Part shown: positions 1 to 9,001 of the stretch, piece by piece
Numbering within the stretch: position 1 is the stretch's first letter
How the letters are laid out: the number at the start of each line of letters is the position of its first letter
NCBI RefSeq assembly: GCF_014137865.1
Contig: NZ_JACGWU010000001.1
Span: forward strand, 682,001 to 746,000
Source: Alpinimonas psychrophila
GTDB taxonomy: Bacteria > Actinomycetota > Actinomycetes > Actinomycetales > Microbacteriaceae
Length of the DNA stretch: 64,000 nt
Direction of reading: 5' to 3'
Notes under the pieces: generated by a model
The model's input: only the letters and a program-made list of their open reading frames with translations
Told to the model about the DNA's origin: nothing
Databases searched by the model: none
Program-made: the position numbers and the translations under genes

Positions 1-1004
1 TCTTTCTGGGCAAGACGAACCAACTCATCCCCAAAAACATCTGTCCACGCCACCGACGTGCTCGAGGAAATGGGTTCGCCCGTTTCCGCATCTATTTTAC
101 CGACGGCGTGGAACTGATCAGCGAGATCCCGGCGGGCGGGCTCATAGCCCTTGCCCTTTTGTGTGATGGCGTGGACGATCACAGGAGCGCCGTAGTTTTT
201 TGCCTGACGAAGGGCTAGTTCCATTGCGTGAACATCGTGGCCGTCAACAGGTCCGACATATTTGATATCGAGGTTCGCATAAAGGGCTTGATTGTTCGTA
301 AAACGACTGAGAAATCCATGCATGCCGCCGCGAACACCACGATAGAAGGCTCGCGCCGTCGGCCCCAAGCGGTCAAAGACTTTGCGGCTCGTGAAATGAA
401 GATTTCGGTATGCCCTTTTTGTGCGTACGCTATCGAGATAACGAGCCATTCCTCCGATTGTCGGAGCATATGAACGACCATTGTCATTGACGATAATGAC
501 CAGGTTGCGGCTGTTGTCATGCGAAATATTATTGAGAGCTTCCCACGTCATCCCTCCGGTGAGGGCACCATCGCCGACGACGGCGACAACGTGGCGGTCG
601 CTTTGCCCGGTCATGGAGAAGGCGCGAGAAATGCCGTCGGCCCATGAGAGAGAACTTGACGCGTGAGAGCTCTCGACAATGTCATGAACGGACTCGGATC
701 GTTGCGGATATCCCGCAAGGCCACCCTTCTCGCGAAGGTGGGAGAAATCCTGACGACCGGTAAGAATCTTGTGCACGTACGACTGGTGACCCGTGTCAAA
801 GACAATCGCGTCATGGGGTGAATCAAAGACACGATGGATTGCAATCGTCGTTTCGACCACACCAAGATTCGGACCGAGGTGCCCACCGGAACGGGCTACC
901 TCACGGACCAAGAATTCTCTAATCTCTCCCGCGAGCACAACTAAATCTGTTGAACTCAGGTCGTCCAAATCTCGGGGACCCGTGATGGAAGAAAGAATGG
1001 ACAT
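1..1004 (-). CDS. dxs: 1-deoxy-D-xylulose-5-phosphate synthase, N-terminal part (runs off the left edge)
   Basis: First enzyme of the MEP isoprenoid pathway; condenses pyruvate and glyceraldehyde 3-phosphate using thiamine diphosphate. The reading frame is open from the ATG at 1004 to base 1, giving about 334 residues of a protein usually near 630. The conserved start region GGHLGPNLGVVE lies at about residues 40-51 and the TPP/magnesium motif GDGALTGG at about 144-151. The C-terminal transketolase domains lie outside the window. The ATG at 1004 has no Shine-Dalgarno sequence; a TAGAAT hexamer ends six bases upstream, which suggests a leaderless transcript starting just after acnA. Confidence 0.95.
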   Translation of the reverse strand, partial: MSILSSITGPRDLDDLSSTDLVVLAGEIREFLVREVARSGGHLGPNLGVVETTIAIHRVFDSPHDAIVFDTGHQSYVHKILTGRQDFSHLREKGGLAGYPQRSESVHDIVESSHASSSLSWADGISRAFSMTGQSDRHVVAVVGDGALTGGMTWEALNNISHDNSRNLVIIVNDNGRSYAPTIGGMARYLDSVRTKRAYRNLHFTSRKVFDRLGPTARAFYRGVRGGMHGFLSRFTNNQALYANLDIKYVGPVDGHDVHAMELALRQAKNYGAPVIVHAITQKGKGYEPARRDLADQFHAVGKIDAETGEPISSSTSVAWTDVFGDELVRLAQK

Positions 1005-1016
1005 TCCGTAATTCTA
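1005..1016 (-). promoter_or_regulatory. Leaderless -10 element for dxs
   Basis: TAGAAT at 1016-1011 on the minus strand is followed by six bases and then ATG. No ribosome binding site precedes the start. The pattern matches TANNNT sites found before many other genes here. Transcription would begin at or next to the start codon (inference). Confidence 0.5.
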
Positions 1017-1053
1017 GAACTATCGGAGCCCTGAAATCCTCCAAAAGGAGCAA

Positions 1054-3738
1054 CTAAGCGACGAGCGAACGCAAGACATATTGCAGAATTCCACCATTGC
1101 GGTAATAGTCTGCTTCACCCGGGGTATCGATGCGCACAATTGCATCGAATTCCACGGTTTCCTTGCCTGCAACGGAGTGCTCACTGGGCACAGCCAAGAC
1201 ACGAACAGTCTTGGGGGTTGACCCCGCGTTAAGCTCCTCAATCCCCGAGATGCTGACAACCTCGGTGCCGTCAAGGCCCAACGTTGCCCAACTCTGACCG
1301 GCAGGGAACTGAAGCGGAAGGACGCCCATTCCAATCAGATTCGAACGATGGATACGCTCGAAGCTCTCGGTAATTACGGCACGGACGCCCAAAAGGCTCG
1401 TCCCCTTGGCTGCCCAGTCACGCGAGGAACCAGAACCGTACTCTTTGCCCGCAAAAATAACGAGCGGCGTACCGGCGGCCTGGTACTTCTCACTGGCGTC
1501 ATAGATGAAGGCCTTAGGAGCATCCGTCTCAGTAAAGTCCCTCGTGTACCCGCCCTCAACATCGCTAAGGAGCTGGTTGCGAAGACGAATGTTGGCAAAG
1601 GTTCCACGAATCATTACCTCGTGGTTTCCACGACGTGAACCATAGGAGTTGTATTCCGACCGACCGACGCCATGGGCCTCGAGGTATTCGGCCGCAGGAG
1701 TTCCCGCTTTAATGGTTCCCGCCGGTGAGATGTGGTCGGTCGTGATCGAGTCACCCAAGGCGGCTAAGACACGGGCACCGGAGATGTTCGTCACAGCCGA
1801 AGGAGTCTTATTCATGCCCTCAAAATATGGTGGCTTGCGAACATACGTTGAGTCAGCATCCCACGCGAATGTCACACCATCAGGGGTGGGCAGGTTCTGC
1901 CAACGCTCATCACCGTCGAAGACTCCTGCGTATTCGTGTGTAAACATCTCGGTGTCGATGGAGGAAGCGATGATGCTCTGAACCTCTTCGGCATTGGGCC
2001 AAATATCAGCCAAGAGAACTGGTTCGCCATCCGTGCCGGTACCCAGGGAATCCGTTGCAAAGTCAAAGTCCATCGTGCCGGCAAGGGCATAGGCGATCAC
2101 CAAGGGAGGTGACGCAAGGTAGTTCATTTTGACGTCGGGGTTGATGCGGCCCTCGAAGTTGCGGTTACCCGAAAGTACGGCCGTTACAGCCAAATCGTTT
2201 GCCTGCACCGCGTGTGAAACCTCGTCGATGATCGGGCCGGAGTTGCCGATACAGGTCATGCAACCATAGCCGACAGAGAAGAAGCCCAGCTGCTCTAGAG
2301 ACGCCGTAAGACCAGACTTGTCGTAGTAGTCAGTAACTACTTTGGAACCGGGAGAAAGTGTCGTCTTAACCCATGGTTTCGTCTTCAAACCCTTTGCGGC
2401 GGCGTTGCGCGCTAGGAGTCCGGCAGCCATCATGACGGAGGGGTTTGAGGTATTTGTGCACGACGTAATGGCGGCAATCGCGACAGCGCCGTTGGTCAAC
2501 TCGAAGGTTTCTTGACCGGCCATTTCGATGGTCGCTGATTTTCCCGCACCATAGTTGCTGAGGTCGGTCGCAAACTGCGTCTTAGCGTTCGTCAGTTCAA
2601 TTCGGTCTTGAGGGCGCTTCGGGCCGGAAATCGAAGGAACAACCGTTGACAGGTCGAGCTCGAGGTATTCGCTGAAGACAGGCTCAGCATCAACGTCGTG
2701 CCATAGGCCTTGAACTTTTGCATACGCCTCGACGAGGGCAACCTGGTCCTCGGAGCGCCCGGTGAGCCGCAGGTATCCCAGCGTGACGTCATCAATGGGG
2801 AACATCGCTGCCGTGGAGCCGAACTCAGGACTCATGTTGCCGATCGTGGCACGGTTCGCCAGGGGCACCGATTCGACGCCGGGTCCGTAGAACTCTACGA
2901 ATTTGCCGACGACGCCGTGTTGACGCAATTTCTCCGTAATGGTGAGGACAACGTCCGTTGCCGTAACGGCTGTTGGAATAACGCCAGAAAGCTTGAACCC
3001 AACGACCTTCGGAATCAACATGGACACGGGCTGACCCAGCATTGCGGCCTCAGCTTCAATGCCGCCGACGCCCCAGCCCAAAACCCCGAGTCCGTTCACC
3101 ATAGTGGTGTGGGAGTCGGTGCCAACACACGTGTCGGGGTACGCCTGAAGGACTCCCTCGACCGCGCGTGACATGGTGACGCGCGCCAAGTACTCGATGT
3201 TGACCTGGTGGACGATTCCCGTTCCTGGGGGAACTACCTTGAAATCGTTAAATGCGGTCTGCCCCCAGCGAAGGAACTGGTACCGCTCACTGTTGCGCTC
3301 GTATTCGATTTCAACGTTCCGAGCCAATGCATCTGCCGAACCGAACAGGTCGGCGACCACGGAATGGTCAATCACGAGTTCAGCGGGAGCGAGAGGGTTG
3401 ATCTTTGTAGGATCGCCCCCTAGCTCCGCTACGGCTTCGCGCATCGTGGCAAGGTCGACGATGCAGGGCACGCCGGTGAAGTCCTGCATGATGACGCGTG
3501 CGGGGGTGAATTGGATCTCCGTGTCGGGCTCCGCTGTCGGGACCCAATTTCCGAGGGCATCAATTTGAGCCGCCGTAACGTTGGCGCCATCCTCCGTACG
3601 AAGGAGGTTCTCAAGCAACACCTTGAGGCTAAAGGGAAGCTTCTCTGCGCCCTTTACAGCATCCAAGCGGAAAATTTCATACGATTTGCCCGCCACCTCA
3701 AGGGTGCTTTTGGCGCCAAAGCTATTTACTGCTGACAC
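1054..3738 (-). CDS. acnA: Aconitate hydratase A
   Basis: Citrate-to-isocitrate isomerase of the TCA cycle, a monomeric [4Fe-4S] enzyme of the AcnA/IRP type. It has 894 residues, normal for the family. The three iron-sulfur ligands are visible: Cys427 in SCTNT, and Cys493 and Cys496 in GCMTC. The C-terminal swivel domain with [10 protein letters not shown] is intact. The start is GTG at 3738, supported by AAAGGAG nine bases upstream. It lies downstream of the dut-DUF3710-DUF3159 operon on the same strand but has its own likely promoter and a palindromic operator candidate at 3765-3788. Confidence 0.98.
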   Translation of the reverse strand: MSAVNSFGAKSTLEVAGKSYEIFRLDAVKGAEKLPFSLKVLLENLLRTEDGANVTAAQIDALGNWVPTAEPDTEIQFTPARVIMQDFTGVPCIVDLATMREAVAELGGDPTKINPLAPAELVIDHSVVADLFGSADALARNVEIEYERNSERYQFLRWGQTAFNDFKVVPPGTGIVHQVNIEYLARVTMSRAVEGVLQAYPDTCVGTDSHTTMVNGLGVLGWGVGGIEAEAAMLGQPVSMLIPKVVGFKLSGVIPTAVTATDVVLTITEKLRQHGVVGKFVEFYGPGVESVPLANRATIGNMSPEFGSTAAMFPIDDVTLGYLRLTGRSEDQVALVEAYAKVQGLWHDVDAEPVFSEYLELDLSTVVPSISGPKRPQDRIELTNAKTQFATDLSNYGAGKSATIEMAGQETFELTNGAVAIAAITSCTNTSNPSVMMAAGLLARNAAAKGLKTKPWVKTTLSPGSKVVTDYYDKSGLTASLEQLGFFSVGYGCMTCIGNSGPIIDEVSHAVQANDLAVTAVLSGNRNFEGRINPDVKMNYLASPPLVIAYALAGTMDFDFATDSLGTGTDGEPVLLADIWPNAEEVQSIIASSIDTEMFTHEYAGVFDGDERWQNLPTPDGVTFAWDADSTYVRKPPYFEGMNKTPSAVTNISGARVLAALGDSITTDHISPAGTIKAGTPAAEYLEAHGVGRSEYNSYGSRRGNHEVMIRGTFANIRLRNQLLSDVEGGYTRDFTETDAPKAFIYDASEKYQAAGTPLVIFAGKEYGSGSSRDWAAKGTSLLGVRAVITESFERIHRSNLIGMGVLPLQFPAGQSWATLGLDGTEVVSISGIEELNAGSTPKTVRVLAVPSEHSVAGKETVEFDAIVRIDTPGEADYYRNGGILQYVLRSLVA

Positions 3739-3764
3739 GGTGATACTCCTTTGTTGGTGCGGTG

Positions 3765-3806
3765 TTTGTAATCCCTCTAGATTACAAAAAAGTCTCTTGA
3801 TATCAA
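3765..3806 (-). promoter_or_regulatory. acnA promoter with overlapping palindromic operator candidate
   Basis: Reading the minus strand, TTGATA (3806-3801) and TAATCT (3784-3779) form -35 and -10 hexamers with a 16-base spacer. A perfect 9-bp inverted repeat, TTTGTAATC-N6-GATTACAAA (3765-3788), covers the -10 and the expected transcription start near 3772. Neither strand shows a T-run after the repeat, so a repressor site fits better than a terminator. Aconitase genes are regulated by AcnR in Corynebacterium, but the sequence here does not match what I recall of that site. Confidence 0.55.
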
Positions 3807-3808
3807 GA
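3786..3808 (-). terminator. Weak terminator candidate after DUF3159
   Basis: TCTTG-atat-CAAGA on the minus strand (3808-3795) is followed by GACTTTTTTG. The stem is only five base pairs and the site overlaps the acnA -35, so either reading is possible. Confidence 0.3.
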
Positions 3809-4519
3809 TATATCCTCGGGCGGTGTCACTGCACGTTCTCGGAGCATTGCGCGAATAATTAACCAGGATGCTGCGAGGACCGGAACGTACAAAGGAAGTC
3901 CTAAAGCAACCTTCATAATGCCGAGAGCCGCAATGTTGCCGGAGAAATATAGGGGCAATTCGATGATGAGCCGGATTGCAAACATGGAAACCCACAAAGC
4001 AGTGACTCCCGTGTAAACCCGAAAGTGGTGCCTGTTTTTCCGCCACGTGGTGCCGGCACTCTTGGCAAGGTTGACGACGACACCGATAATGGGCCACCCG
4101 ACAAGGATGGAAATCAGAAAAACCGTTCCGTACGCGGCATTCGTGTAGATCCCCACGAGAAAATTATCTTCAGCGCGACCCGTCATCATGGCCAAAACGG
4201 CCGAAAGAACAACGCCGGACAATCCTACGAGGGCTTGCGTTGGTGCCTGACGACGCACCAATCTCCAGAGTGTGAACACCACAGAGACGCTGGCGGAAAT
4301 GTAAATAGCAAGCCATGGATTAATCGAAAGTGCAAAAACAATAACGAAGATCAGCCCCGGAAGGACCGTTTCGATAATGCCATGAAGCCCTCCCATCGAG
4401 CGCAACAGCGGGTGAGCCCCGAGGCCTCTAGCCTTCGAAGCGCTTGCTCCGTCAGGCCCTCGAGAATCGTCCTCACCGCTGGCGTCAGCGCTTCGCCAGA
4501 GATCCCCGAGATTACTCAA
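3803..4519 (-). CDS. DUF3159 integral membrane protein
   Basis: Conserved actinobacterial membrane protein of unknown function, 238 residues. A charged cytoplasmic N-terminus of about 45 residues precedes several hydrophobic stretches, for example around residues 49-72, 75-90, 95-115, 125-150 and 172-230, so five or six membrane spans are likely. Its ATG overlaps the DUF3710 stop in an ATGA arrangement, so it is translationally coupled as the last gene of dut-DUF3710-DUF3159. This gene order is common in Actinobacteria; no function can be deduced. Confidence 0.9.
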   Translation of the reverse strand: MSNLGDLWRSADASGEDDSRGPDGASASKARGLGAHPLLRSMGGLHGIIETVLPGLIFVIVFALSINPWLAIYISASVSVVFTLWRLVRRQAPTQALVGLSGVVLSAVLAMMTGRAEDNFLVGIYTNAAYGTVFLISILVGWPIIGVVVNLAKSAGTTWRKNRHHFRVYTGVTALWVSMFAIRLIIELPLYFSGNIAALGIMKVALGLPLYVPVLAASWLIIRAMLRERAVTPPEDIS

Positions 4520-5106
4520 CGCGCCTGCGCCGATCCGCTCGCCTGGGCGGGAACCTTGAGGGGAAGAAGTTCCTTTGGAGGTAACGGTGACTGCCCACGA
4601 ACAACGACGATCCCTCGAAATAGCTCCAACATTGCCGCACCTTGTTCGGCGTCTACAGCGGCTGGACCTGCGATGACGCCGCGGAGAAACCAGCGGGGGC
4701 CATCGACGCCAACAAAACGAACATCTTGAAAACCCGGACCATTCGGCGTGCTCACGGGCACGCGGCAGATCAATTCAGGGCCGAGGACACTGGATACTTC
4801 TGAAACCTCCCCGCCTTGCTGAATTACCTGATCGCTGAGTTGCGCGCGAATTTCTCCCCAGAGGCCGGCGTTGCGTGCCGCGGCAAAAGGTTGCACTTGC
4901 AAGGTAGATCCTCGGAAGTCCAGTGCGGCAGCGACGACACGCCCCGTACCGTCTTCTACTTCTAGCCGAAGGTTAAGCCCTTCACGCGGGATAAGTTTGA
5001 TCGACCCCAAATCTACGTAGGGTCGAACCCCACTAACCTCAACCTCGTCGAAGGGCCCCATTGTCTCGCGATCAACGGGCGCGCTCTTTTCTTGTGCATC
5101 AGTCAT
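4516..5106 (-). CDS. DUF3710 domain protein
   Basis: Soluble conserved actinobacterial protein of 196 residues, function unknown. Family features visible are an acidic N-terminus, GPFDEVEV near residue 18, a central beta-rich region, and DGPRWFLRGV near residue 134. Its ATG shares one base with the dut stop (TGATG) and its stop overlaps the DUF3159 start by four bases, so the three genes form one coupled operon. No catalytic motif is seen. Confidence 0.92.
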   Translation of the reverse strand: MTDAQEKSAPVDRETMGPFDEVEVSGVRPYVDLGSIKLIPREGLNLRLEVEDGTGRVVAAALDFRGSTLQVQPFAAARNAGLWGEIRAQLSDQVIQQGGEVSEVSSVLGPELICRVPVSTPNGPGFQDVRFVGVDGPRWFLRGVIAGPAAVDAEQGAAMLELFRGIVVVRGQSPLPPKELLPLKVPAQASGSAQAR

Positions 5107-5567
5107 CAGGCTTCCTTCACGATTGGAGATGCGAGGCTCACACCGGTGGAGCCAAAACCGGCTTCACCTCGAGCGCTCCCGGGCAAACGTTGGACGGAAA
5201 CAAAATTTACCGTTGAAAACGGCAGAACTACCATTTGCGCAATGCGATCGCCCACATTGACAGCGAATGCGTTCTGGGAATCCGTATTGAGAAGTGTTAC
5301 AGAGATTTCCCCACGGTATCCCGCATCAACGGTGCCTGGGGAATTCACGATGGTGATGCCGTGACGCGCCGCCAAACCGCTCCGTGGAACTATGAAGGCC
5401 ACGTGATTCCGGGGTAACGCAATAGAGACACCCGTGGCCACTGTGCGACGCTCCCCCGGTAACAGGATAAATGCCTCAGCTGAGGACAAATCCGCTCCAG
5501 CGTCGCCAAGATGGGCAATGCTGGGGAGAGAAGAGGAAACAATCAAAACATCGACAGAATCAGACAC
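5106..5567 (-). CDS. dut: dUTP diphosphatase
   Basis: Hydrolyses dUTP to dUMP, keeping uracil out of DNA and feeding dTMP synthesis. It is a trimeric dUTPase of 153 residues with all five family motifs in order: GDAGADL, PRSGLA, GTVDAGYRGEI, GDRIAQMV, and RGEAGFGSTG at the C-terminus. The start is GTG at 5567; no Shine-Dalgarno is present but TACCCT ends six bases upstream, as in leaderless genes. It is the first gene of an operon with DUF3710 and DUF3159 and is divergent from DUF3093. Confidence 0.97.
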   Translation of the reverse strand: MSDSVDVLIVSSSLPSIAHLGDAGADLSSAEAFILLPGERRTVATGVSIALPRNHVAFIVPRSGLAARHGITIVNSPGTVDAGYRGEISVTLLNTDSQNAFAVNVGDRIAQMVVLPFSTVNFVSVQRLPGSARGEAGFGSTGVSLASPIVKEA

Positions 5568-5600
5568 AGGTCGAGGGTAGCTTAGAAAGTCTGGTGTGAT
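5568..5600. promoter_or_regulatory. Divergent start region of dut and the DUF3093 gene
   Basis: The two start codons are 39 bases apart. For dut (minus strand) TACCCT (5579-5574) ends six bases before its GTG. For DUF3093 (plus strand) TGTGAT (5595-5600) ends six bases before its ATG, a weaker match to TANNNT. Neither gene has a ribosome binding site, so both may be leaderless. Confidence 0.4.
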
Positions 5601-5606
5601 AGATAC

Positions 5607-6044
5607 ATGACGACGTATCGCGAGGTAATGAGACCCGCCTTTTGGCTCTACATTGCCGCAATTCTTATCATTCCCGCCATTGTTTTGGTCTTAGCCCCGA
5701 TAAATATGCTGTTCGGAATAATTCTGTCCGTCGTCGTCTACGCCGTGATTGTTCTGCTCATGATCTTCAAGTCCCCCAGCATCGAACTGACCGAAACGGC
5801 ATTACGCGTTGGCAAAGCCAGTATTCCTCGATCTGAGCTTGGGGCAGCCAGCGGTTTTTCGGGAACGTACGCGATCGAACAACGCGGAACCAAACTGGAT
5901 GGCCGGGCGTGGCTCATGTTCACGGGTTGGGTTGATCCCGTGGTGCGAATTGACATCATTGACCCCTTGGACCCCGTGCCCTATTGGCTCATTTCGACTC
6001 GCCACCCGGAAGAATTCGTCGCAGCCCTTCGCTCACAGCGTTGA
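5607..6044 (+). CDS. DUF3093 membrane protein
   Basis: Conserved actinobacterial protein of 145 residues and unknown function. Two membrane spans lie at about residues 11-31 and 34-54, followed by a soluble C-terminal domain with WLISTRHPEEF near the end, typical of the family. It is divergent from dut and converges on DUF4193, separated from it by a strong hairpin. No Shine-Dalgarno precedes the ATG. Confidence 0.92.
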   Translation: MTTYREVMRPAFWLYIAAILIIPAIVLVLAPINMLFGIILSVVVYAVIVLLMIFKSPSIELTETALRVGKASIPRSELGAASGFSGTYAIEQRGTKLDGRAWLMFTGWVDPVVRIDIIDPLDPVPYWLISTRHPEEFVAALRSQR

Positions 6045-6081
6045 TATCCGGCTCACCAACCAATCGTCGGGAGCAAAAGGA

Positions 6082-6117
6082 AGCAACCTGACCCACCGTT
6101 TGGAGGGACAGGTTGCT
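6082..6117. terminator. Bidirectional terminator hairpin between DUF3093 and DUF4193
   Basis: AGCAACCTG (6082-6090) pairs with CAGGTTGCT (6109-6117); inside it CCC and CC pair with GG and GGG across A-A mismatches, leaving a GTTT loop. The plus strand continues with ATTTTCTT, and the minus strand with TCCTTTT. It suits the convergent pair on either side. Confidence 0.75.
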
Positions 6118-6159
6118 ATTTTCTTGGCGGTTGCACAACTGCGTCGAGAAGTAATTTTT

Positions 6160-6453
6160 CTACGAAGCGCACTCGATGCAAACCGAGCCGAGTTTTTCTT
6201 CATGATCAATCTGTGAACGGTGCTTCACCAGGAAGCAGCTCACGCAAGTGAACTCATCATCTTGCGGTGGAAGAACGACGACATCTAATTCCAGATCGGA
6301 TAGATCTGCTCCGGCAAGTTCAAACCCACCGGGGTTATCTGCGTCTTCACCATCAACGTGTCCAGAAAGCTTGTCGGGGACTCGCTCCTTGAGCGCCTCA
6401 ATGGAATCTGTATCGTCTTCCGTTTTGCGGGGTGCGTCGTAATCTGTCGCCAT
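6160..6453 (-). CDS. DUF4193 zinc-ribbon-like protein
   Basis: Small conserved actinobacterial protein, 97 residues from the ATG at 6453 (MATDYDAPRK). That start has AAAAGGA upstream, whereas the longer frame to 6477 has no ribosome binding site and adds residues not typical of the family. Acidic through the middle, it ends in CVSC and CIEC about 20 residues apart, a probable zinc-binding pair. Function is unknown. It is divergent from sepH. Confidence 0.92.
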   Translation of the reverse strand: MATDYDAPRKTEDDTDSIEALKERVPDKLSGHVDGEDADNPGGFELAGADLSDLELDVVVLPPQDDEFTCVSCFLVKHRSQIDHEEKLGSVCIECAS

Positions 6454-6680
6454 CGTGTATTTCCGAATCCTTTTCATGCGGGCTTGCGTGACCGCCAGCG
6501 CCGACAGCTTGCCTCATTTCTTGCGAAAAAGCAAAAGCAGTCCTCAGCCAAGACTCAGACAACGAGAAGTCCCGCCATTTTCGCGGTGTCAGAATGACGG
6601 CTCGCCCTCATCGTTCCGCATTAATTCCGAAGATTCATGTCACTATTGCGCGAAACCAAGAAATTTCGAGGAGTGCTGGA

Positions 6681-7793
6681 ATGCGTGAACTAAGAATTGT
6701 TGACATTGACAACTCAGCGCTAATTGTGGCGCACCCTGATGGCGAAGAATTTCGCGTCGGCATTGATGCCGCTTCTCTTGCACGTCTGCGAAGCGCACGT
6801 TCGGGCAACGAATCGGTTCGAGTCTCGCCGAAAGATGTTCAAGCTCACATTCGCGCCGGCATGTCCGCCGACGAGGTTGCCGCCCTCACCGGCGCCTCTC
6901 TGGATTTCATCTCTCGTTTCGAGGGCCCCGTTTTAGCAGAACGTGAGTTCATCATCAACGCCGCTTTGGCGATTCAGACCCAAGCAACAGTCAATCTCGA
7001 CACTGGTGAGTCGTCAAGTGCGTTTGGTGCACTCATTCACTCCAGACTTCAGGAGCTTGCGGCGACGACGGTGCGGTGGGCTAGCTGGAAAGAACCAGAC
7101 GGTTCATGGGTCGTCAAGCTTGAATTTGTGGCCTCTGACATCGAACATGACGCACGATGGGCATTCGAACCTCGCAAGCACGCACTGTCACCTCTTAATT
7201 CTGATGCTGCAACGCTGTCTCACCGGGGCGACATGTCAACGGGAATCATTCCGCGACTTCGTGCCGTTGGCGACGGCGACGCTCGCGACTCCGATGCAAA
7301 CACTGCCAACGCTGCCAACGACATGAATGACTCGGCAAGTGACTCTTCAATGAGCTCTGCAGCGGGTTCACGAGCGGATGGATTGGCGAAGGTTAGCCAT
7401 CTCGAGTTCGCGGTTTCGGCCGAAGAATTTACGTACGAGACGAACGTCTTTGTGGGGATGGCTGATCTTATTTCCGAAAACGCCCCAGAAGGACGCCGTC
7501 CCAACGGCAACGAAACGGGAACGTCGCCAACGGCCGACCTGCTGGAGGCTCTTCGCCGCCGCCGGGGAGAGAGTGACGTTACTCCTGCCTGGCTTCGCGA
7601 AGAACTCACTCCAGCGAGCCCTCAAGATTCGGGCGAGTCAGGACTGCAGGATACGACGCCACAACCGCTTTTTACGGATCCTCCGGCACGTGAAGGCACT
7701 CAGAGGACGGGCTCTCACACACGTCGCGAAAGGACGTCACTCCCATCGTGGGATGAGATTGTCTTTGGAACACGCTCGGACGAGGACGCTTAA
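6681..7793 (+). CDS. sepH: Septation protein SepH (DUF3071)
   Basis: Actinobacterial cell-division protein; Streptomyces SepH binds FtsZ and promotes filament assembly. It has 370 residues from the ATG at 6681, chosen because GAGGAG stands seven bases upstream and MRELRIVDID is the usual start. The DUF3071 domain with a helix-turn-helix-like segment (IRAGMSADEVAALTG) fills about residues 1-170. A long disordered acidic linker follows, then a conserved-looking tail (LPSWDEIVFGTR). It converges on the next gene with only six bases between the stops. Confidence 0.92.
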   Translation: MRELRIVDIDNSALIVAHPDGEEFRVGIDAASLARLRSARSGNESVRVSPKDVQAHIRAGMSADEVAALTGASLDFISRFEGPVLAEREFIINAALAIQTQATVNLDTGESSSAFGALIHSRLQELAATTVRWASWKEPDGSWVVKLEFVASDIEHDARWAFEPRKHALSPLNSDAATLSHRGDMSTGIIPRLRAVGDGDARDSDANTANAANDMNDSASDSSMSSAAGSRADGLAKVSHLEFAVSAEEFTYETNVFVGMADLISENAPEGRRPNGNETGTSPTADLLEALRRRRGESDVTPAWLREELTPASPQDSGESGLQDTTPQPLFTDPPAREGTQRTGSHTRRERTSLPSWDEIVFGTRSDEDA

Positions 7794-7799
7794 ACGGCC

Positions 7800-8945
7800 T
7801 TAATTCAGTTGCAGAAACGGAATTTTTATTTCTGCTGCTGAGATGCCGCCATGGTGGCCCACCATTTTTCGAGCCTTGTTTGTGGGGTCTCGAGCATCAA
7901 AAAAGACGACGTCCTTTCGGGCCAAGACGAAAACATCGCCGAGTCGGTTTATGACCGGCGCCGCTACGTCACCCAGCCATCCCGTCTGTATCATTTCGTC
8001 ACGTGTCACGACATAGGCTGCATCCTGGAGGGCGTCTTGCCAAGAAGCGGCGACCGCATTTGCCTCAACACCATTGTCAAGATAGAGCTGTAAACACCGC
8101 GGCTCCCCGCCAATTGCCGAAATCCCAAACAGTGACTCAGGGGTCTCCCCAAAGGACACGTGCGCATGCTTTCCAATGTCGACGACTCCATGGTCCGCTG
8201 TGACAATGAGTGAAACATTTCGCGGAATCCCCCTCGAAAGGTGACTGAGTTCCGAGTCCACCTCTTCAAGTTTGCTCGCCCACGCGTGAGAATTAACGCC
8301 CTGAGCGTGCGCAATTTCATCTAGTTCAGAGATGTAAAGCACCACCAACGACCGACTCTGGCTCACAATTGAGAGAGCCGATTGACAGCGTTCCTCAATG
8401 GACGCCGCAGCCACGGAATCAGTTCCCTCGTGAATAAGCCGCGTGAGTGGAGTGCCCGAGAATCTCGATTTCGCGATGACAACGGGGCGGACTCCGCTCG
8501 CTCGCGCTCGTGCGTACAAAGGCGGTTCCACTAGCCACGGATCGACAGACTGAATAAGGTCGAGACCGGTGAGCTGGTTAACGACCGCCCCAGAGGCGGG
8601 ATCCCGAACCCGATAACCCACCATTCCGTGTTGCCCTGGCAACTTCCCGGTCGTGAAACTCGGTAATGCGGCCGCCGTGGTCGAGGGAAACACCGTCGAG
8701 ATTGTCGAGGCCTTGGTCAGGGCCGGTGCCAGGAATCGAGCATGGGCCTTAGCCGCAGTAATGTTCTGAGCACCAAGACCATCCACGATCACAATGATGG
8801 CGGACGTGACCTTTCGCAGGCCAAGACGATTTTCGAATCCCGGCACATCCAAGCTGGCGAGGCAACTTGGCAACACATCGGCAAGGCTCGGCCCACCTTT
8901 TTGTGGGCTCGGTAGCATGAATGTCATCGCGTGCAAGTCTCGCAT
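7800..8945 (-). CDS. Alkaline phosphatase superfamily (type I phosphodiesterase/nucleotide pyrophosphatase) protein
   Basis: Metal-dependent phosphodiesterase-type hydrolase of unknown substrate, 381 residues. Family motifs are present: VDGLGAQN with the first metal Asp, FPSTTAAALPS with the nucleophilic Thr, ELDEIAHAQG, TADHG, and the C-terminal GHHGG metal His. No signal peptide or membrane span, so probably cytoplasmic. Several in-frame ATGs (8945, 8927, 8918) compete and none has a clear ribosome binding site. It is transcribed away from parC. Confidence 0.9.
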   Translation of the reverse strand: MRDLHAMTFMLPSPQKGGPSLADVLPSCLASLDVPGFENRLGLRKVTSAIIVIVDGLGAQNITAAKAHARFLAPALTKASTISTVFPSTTAAALPSFTTGKLPGQHGMVGYRVRDPASGAVVNQLTGLDLIQSVDPWLVEPPLYARARASGVRPVVIAKSRFSGTPLTRLIHEGTDSVAAASIEERCQSALSIVSQSRSLVVLYISELDEIAHAQGVNSHAWASKLEEVDSELSHLSRGIPRNVSLIVTADHGVVDIGKHAHVSFGETPESLFGISAIGGEPRCLQLYLDNGVEANAVAASWQDALQDAAYVVTRDEMIQTGWLGDVAAPVINRLGDVFVLARKDVVFFDARDPTNKARKMVGHHGGISAAEIKIPFLQLN

Positions 8946-9001
8946 AACTAAGCCTGAAGCTGCATCCGCGCACCGCTCTGCACGTCACGAAAGAAACAGC
9001 C

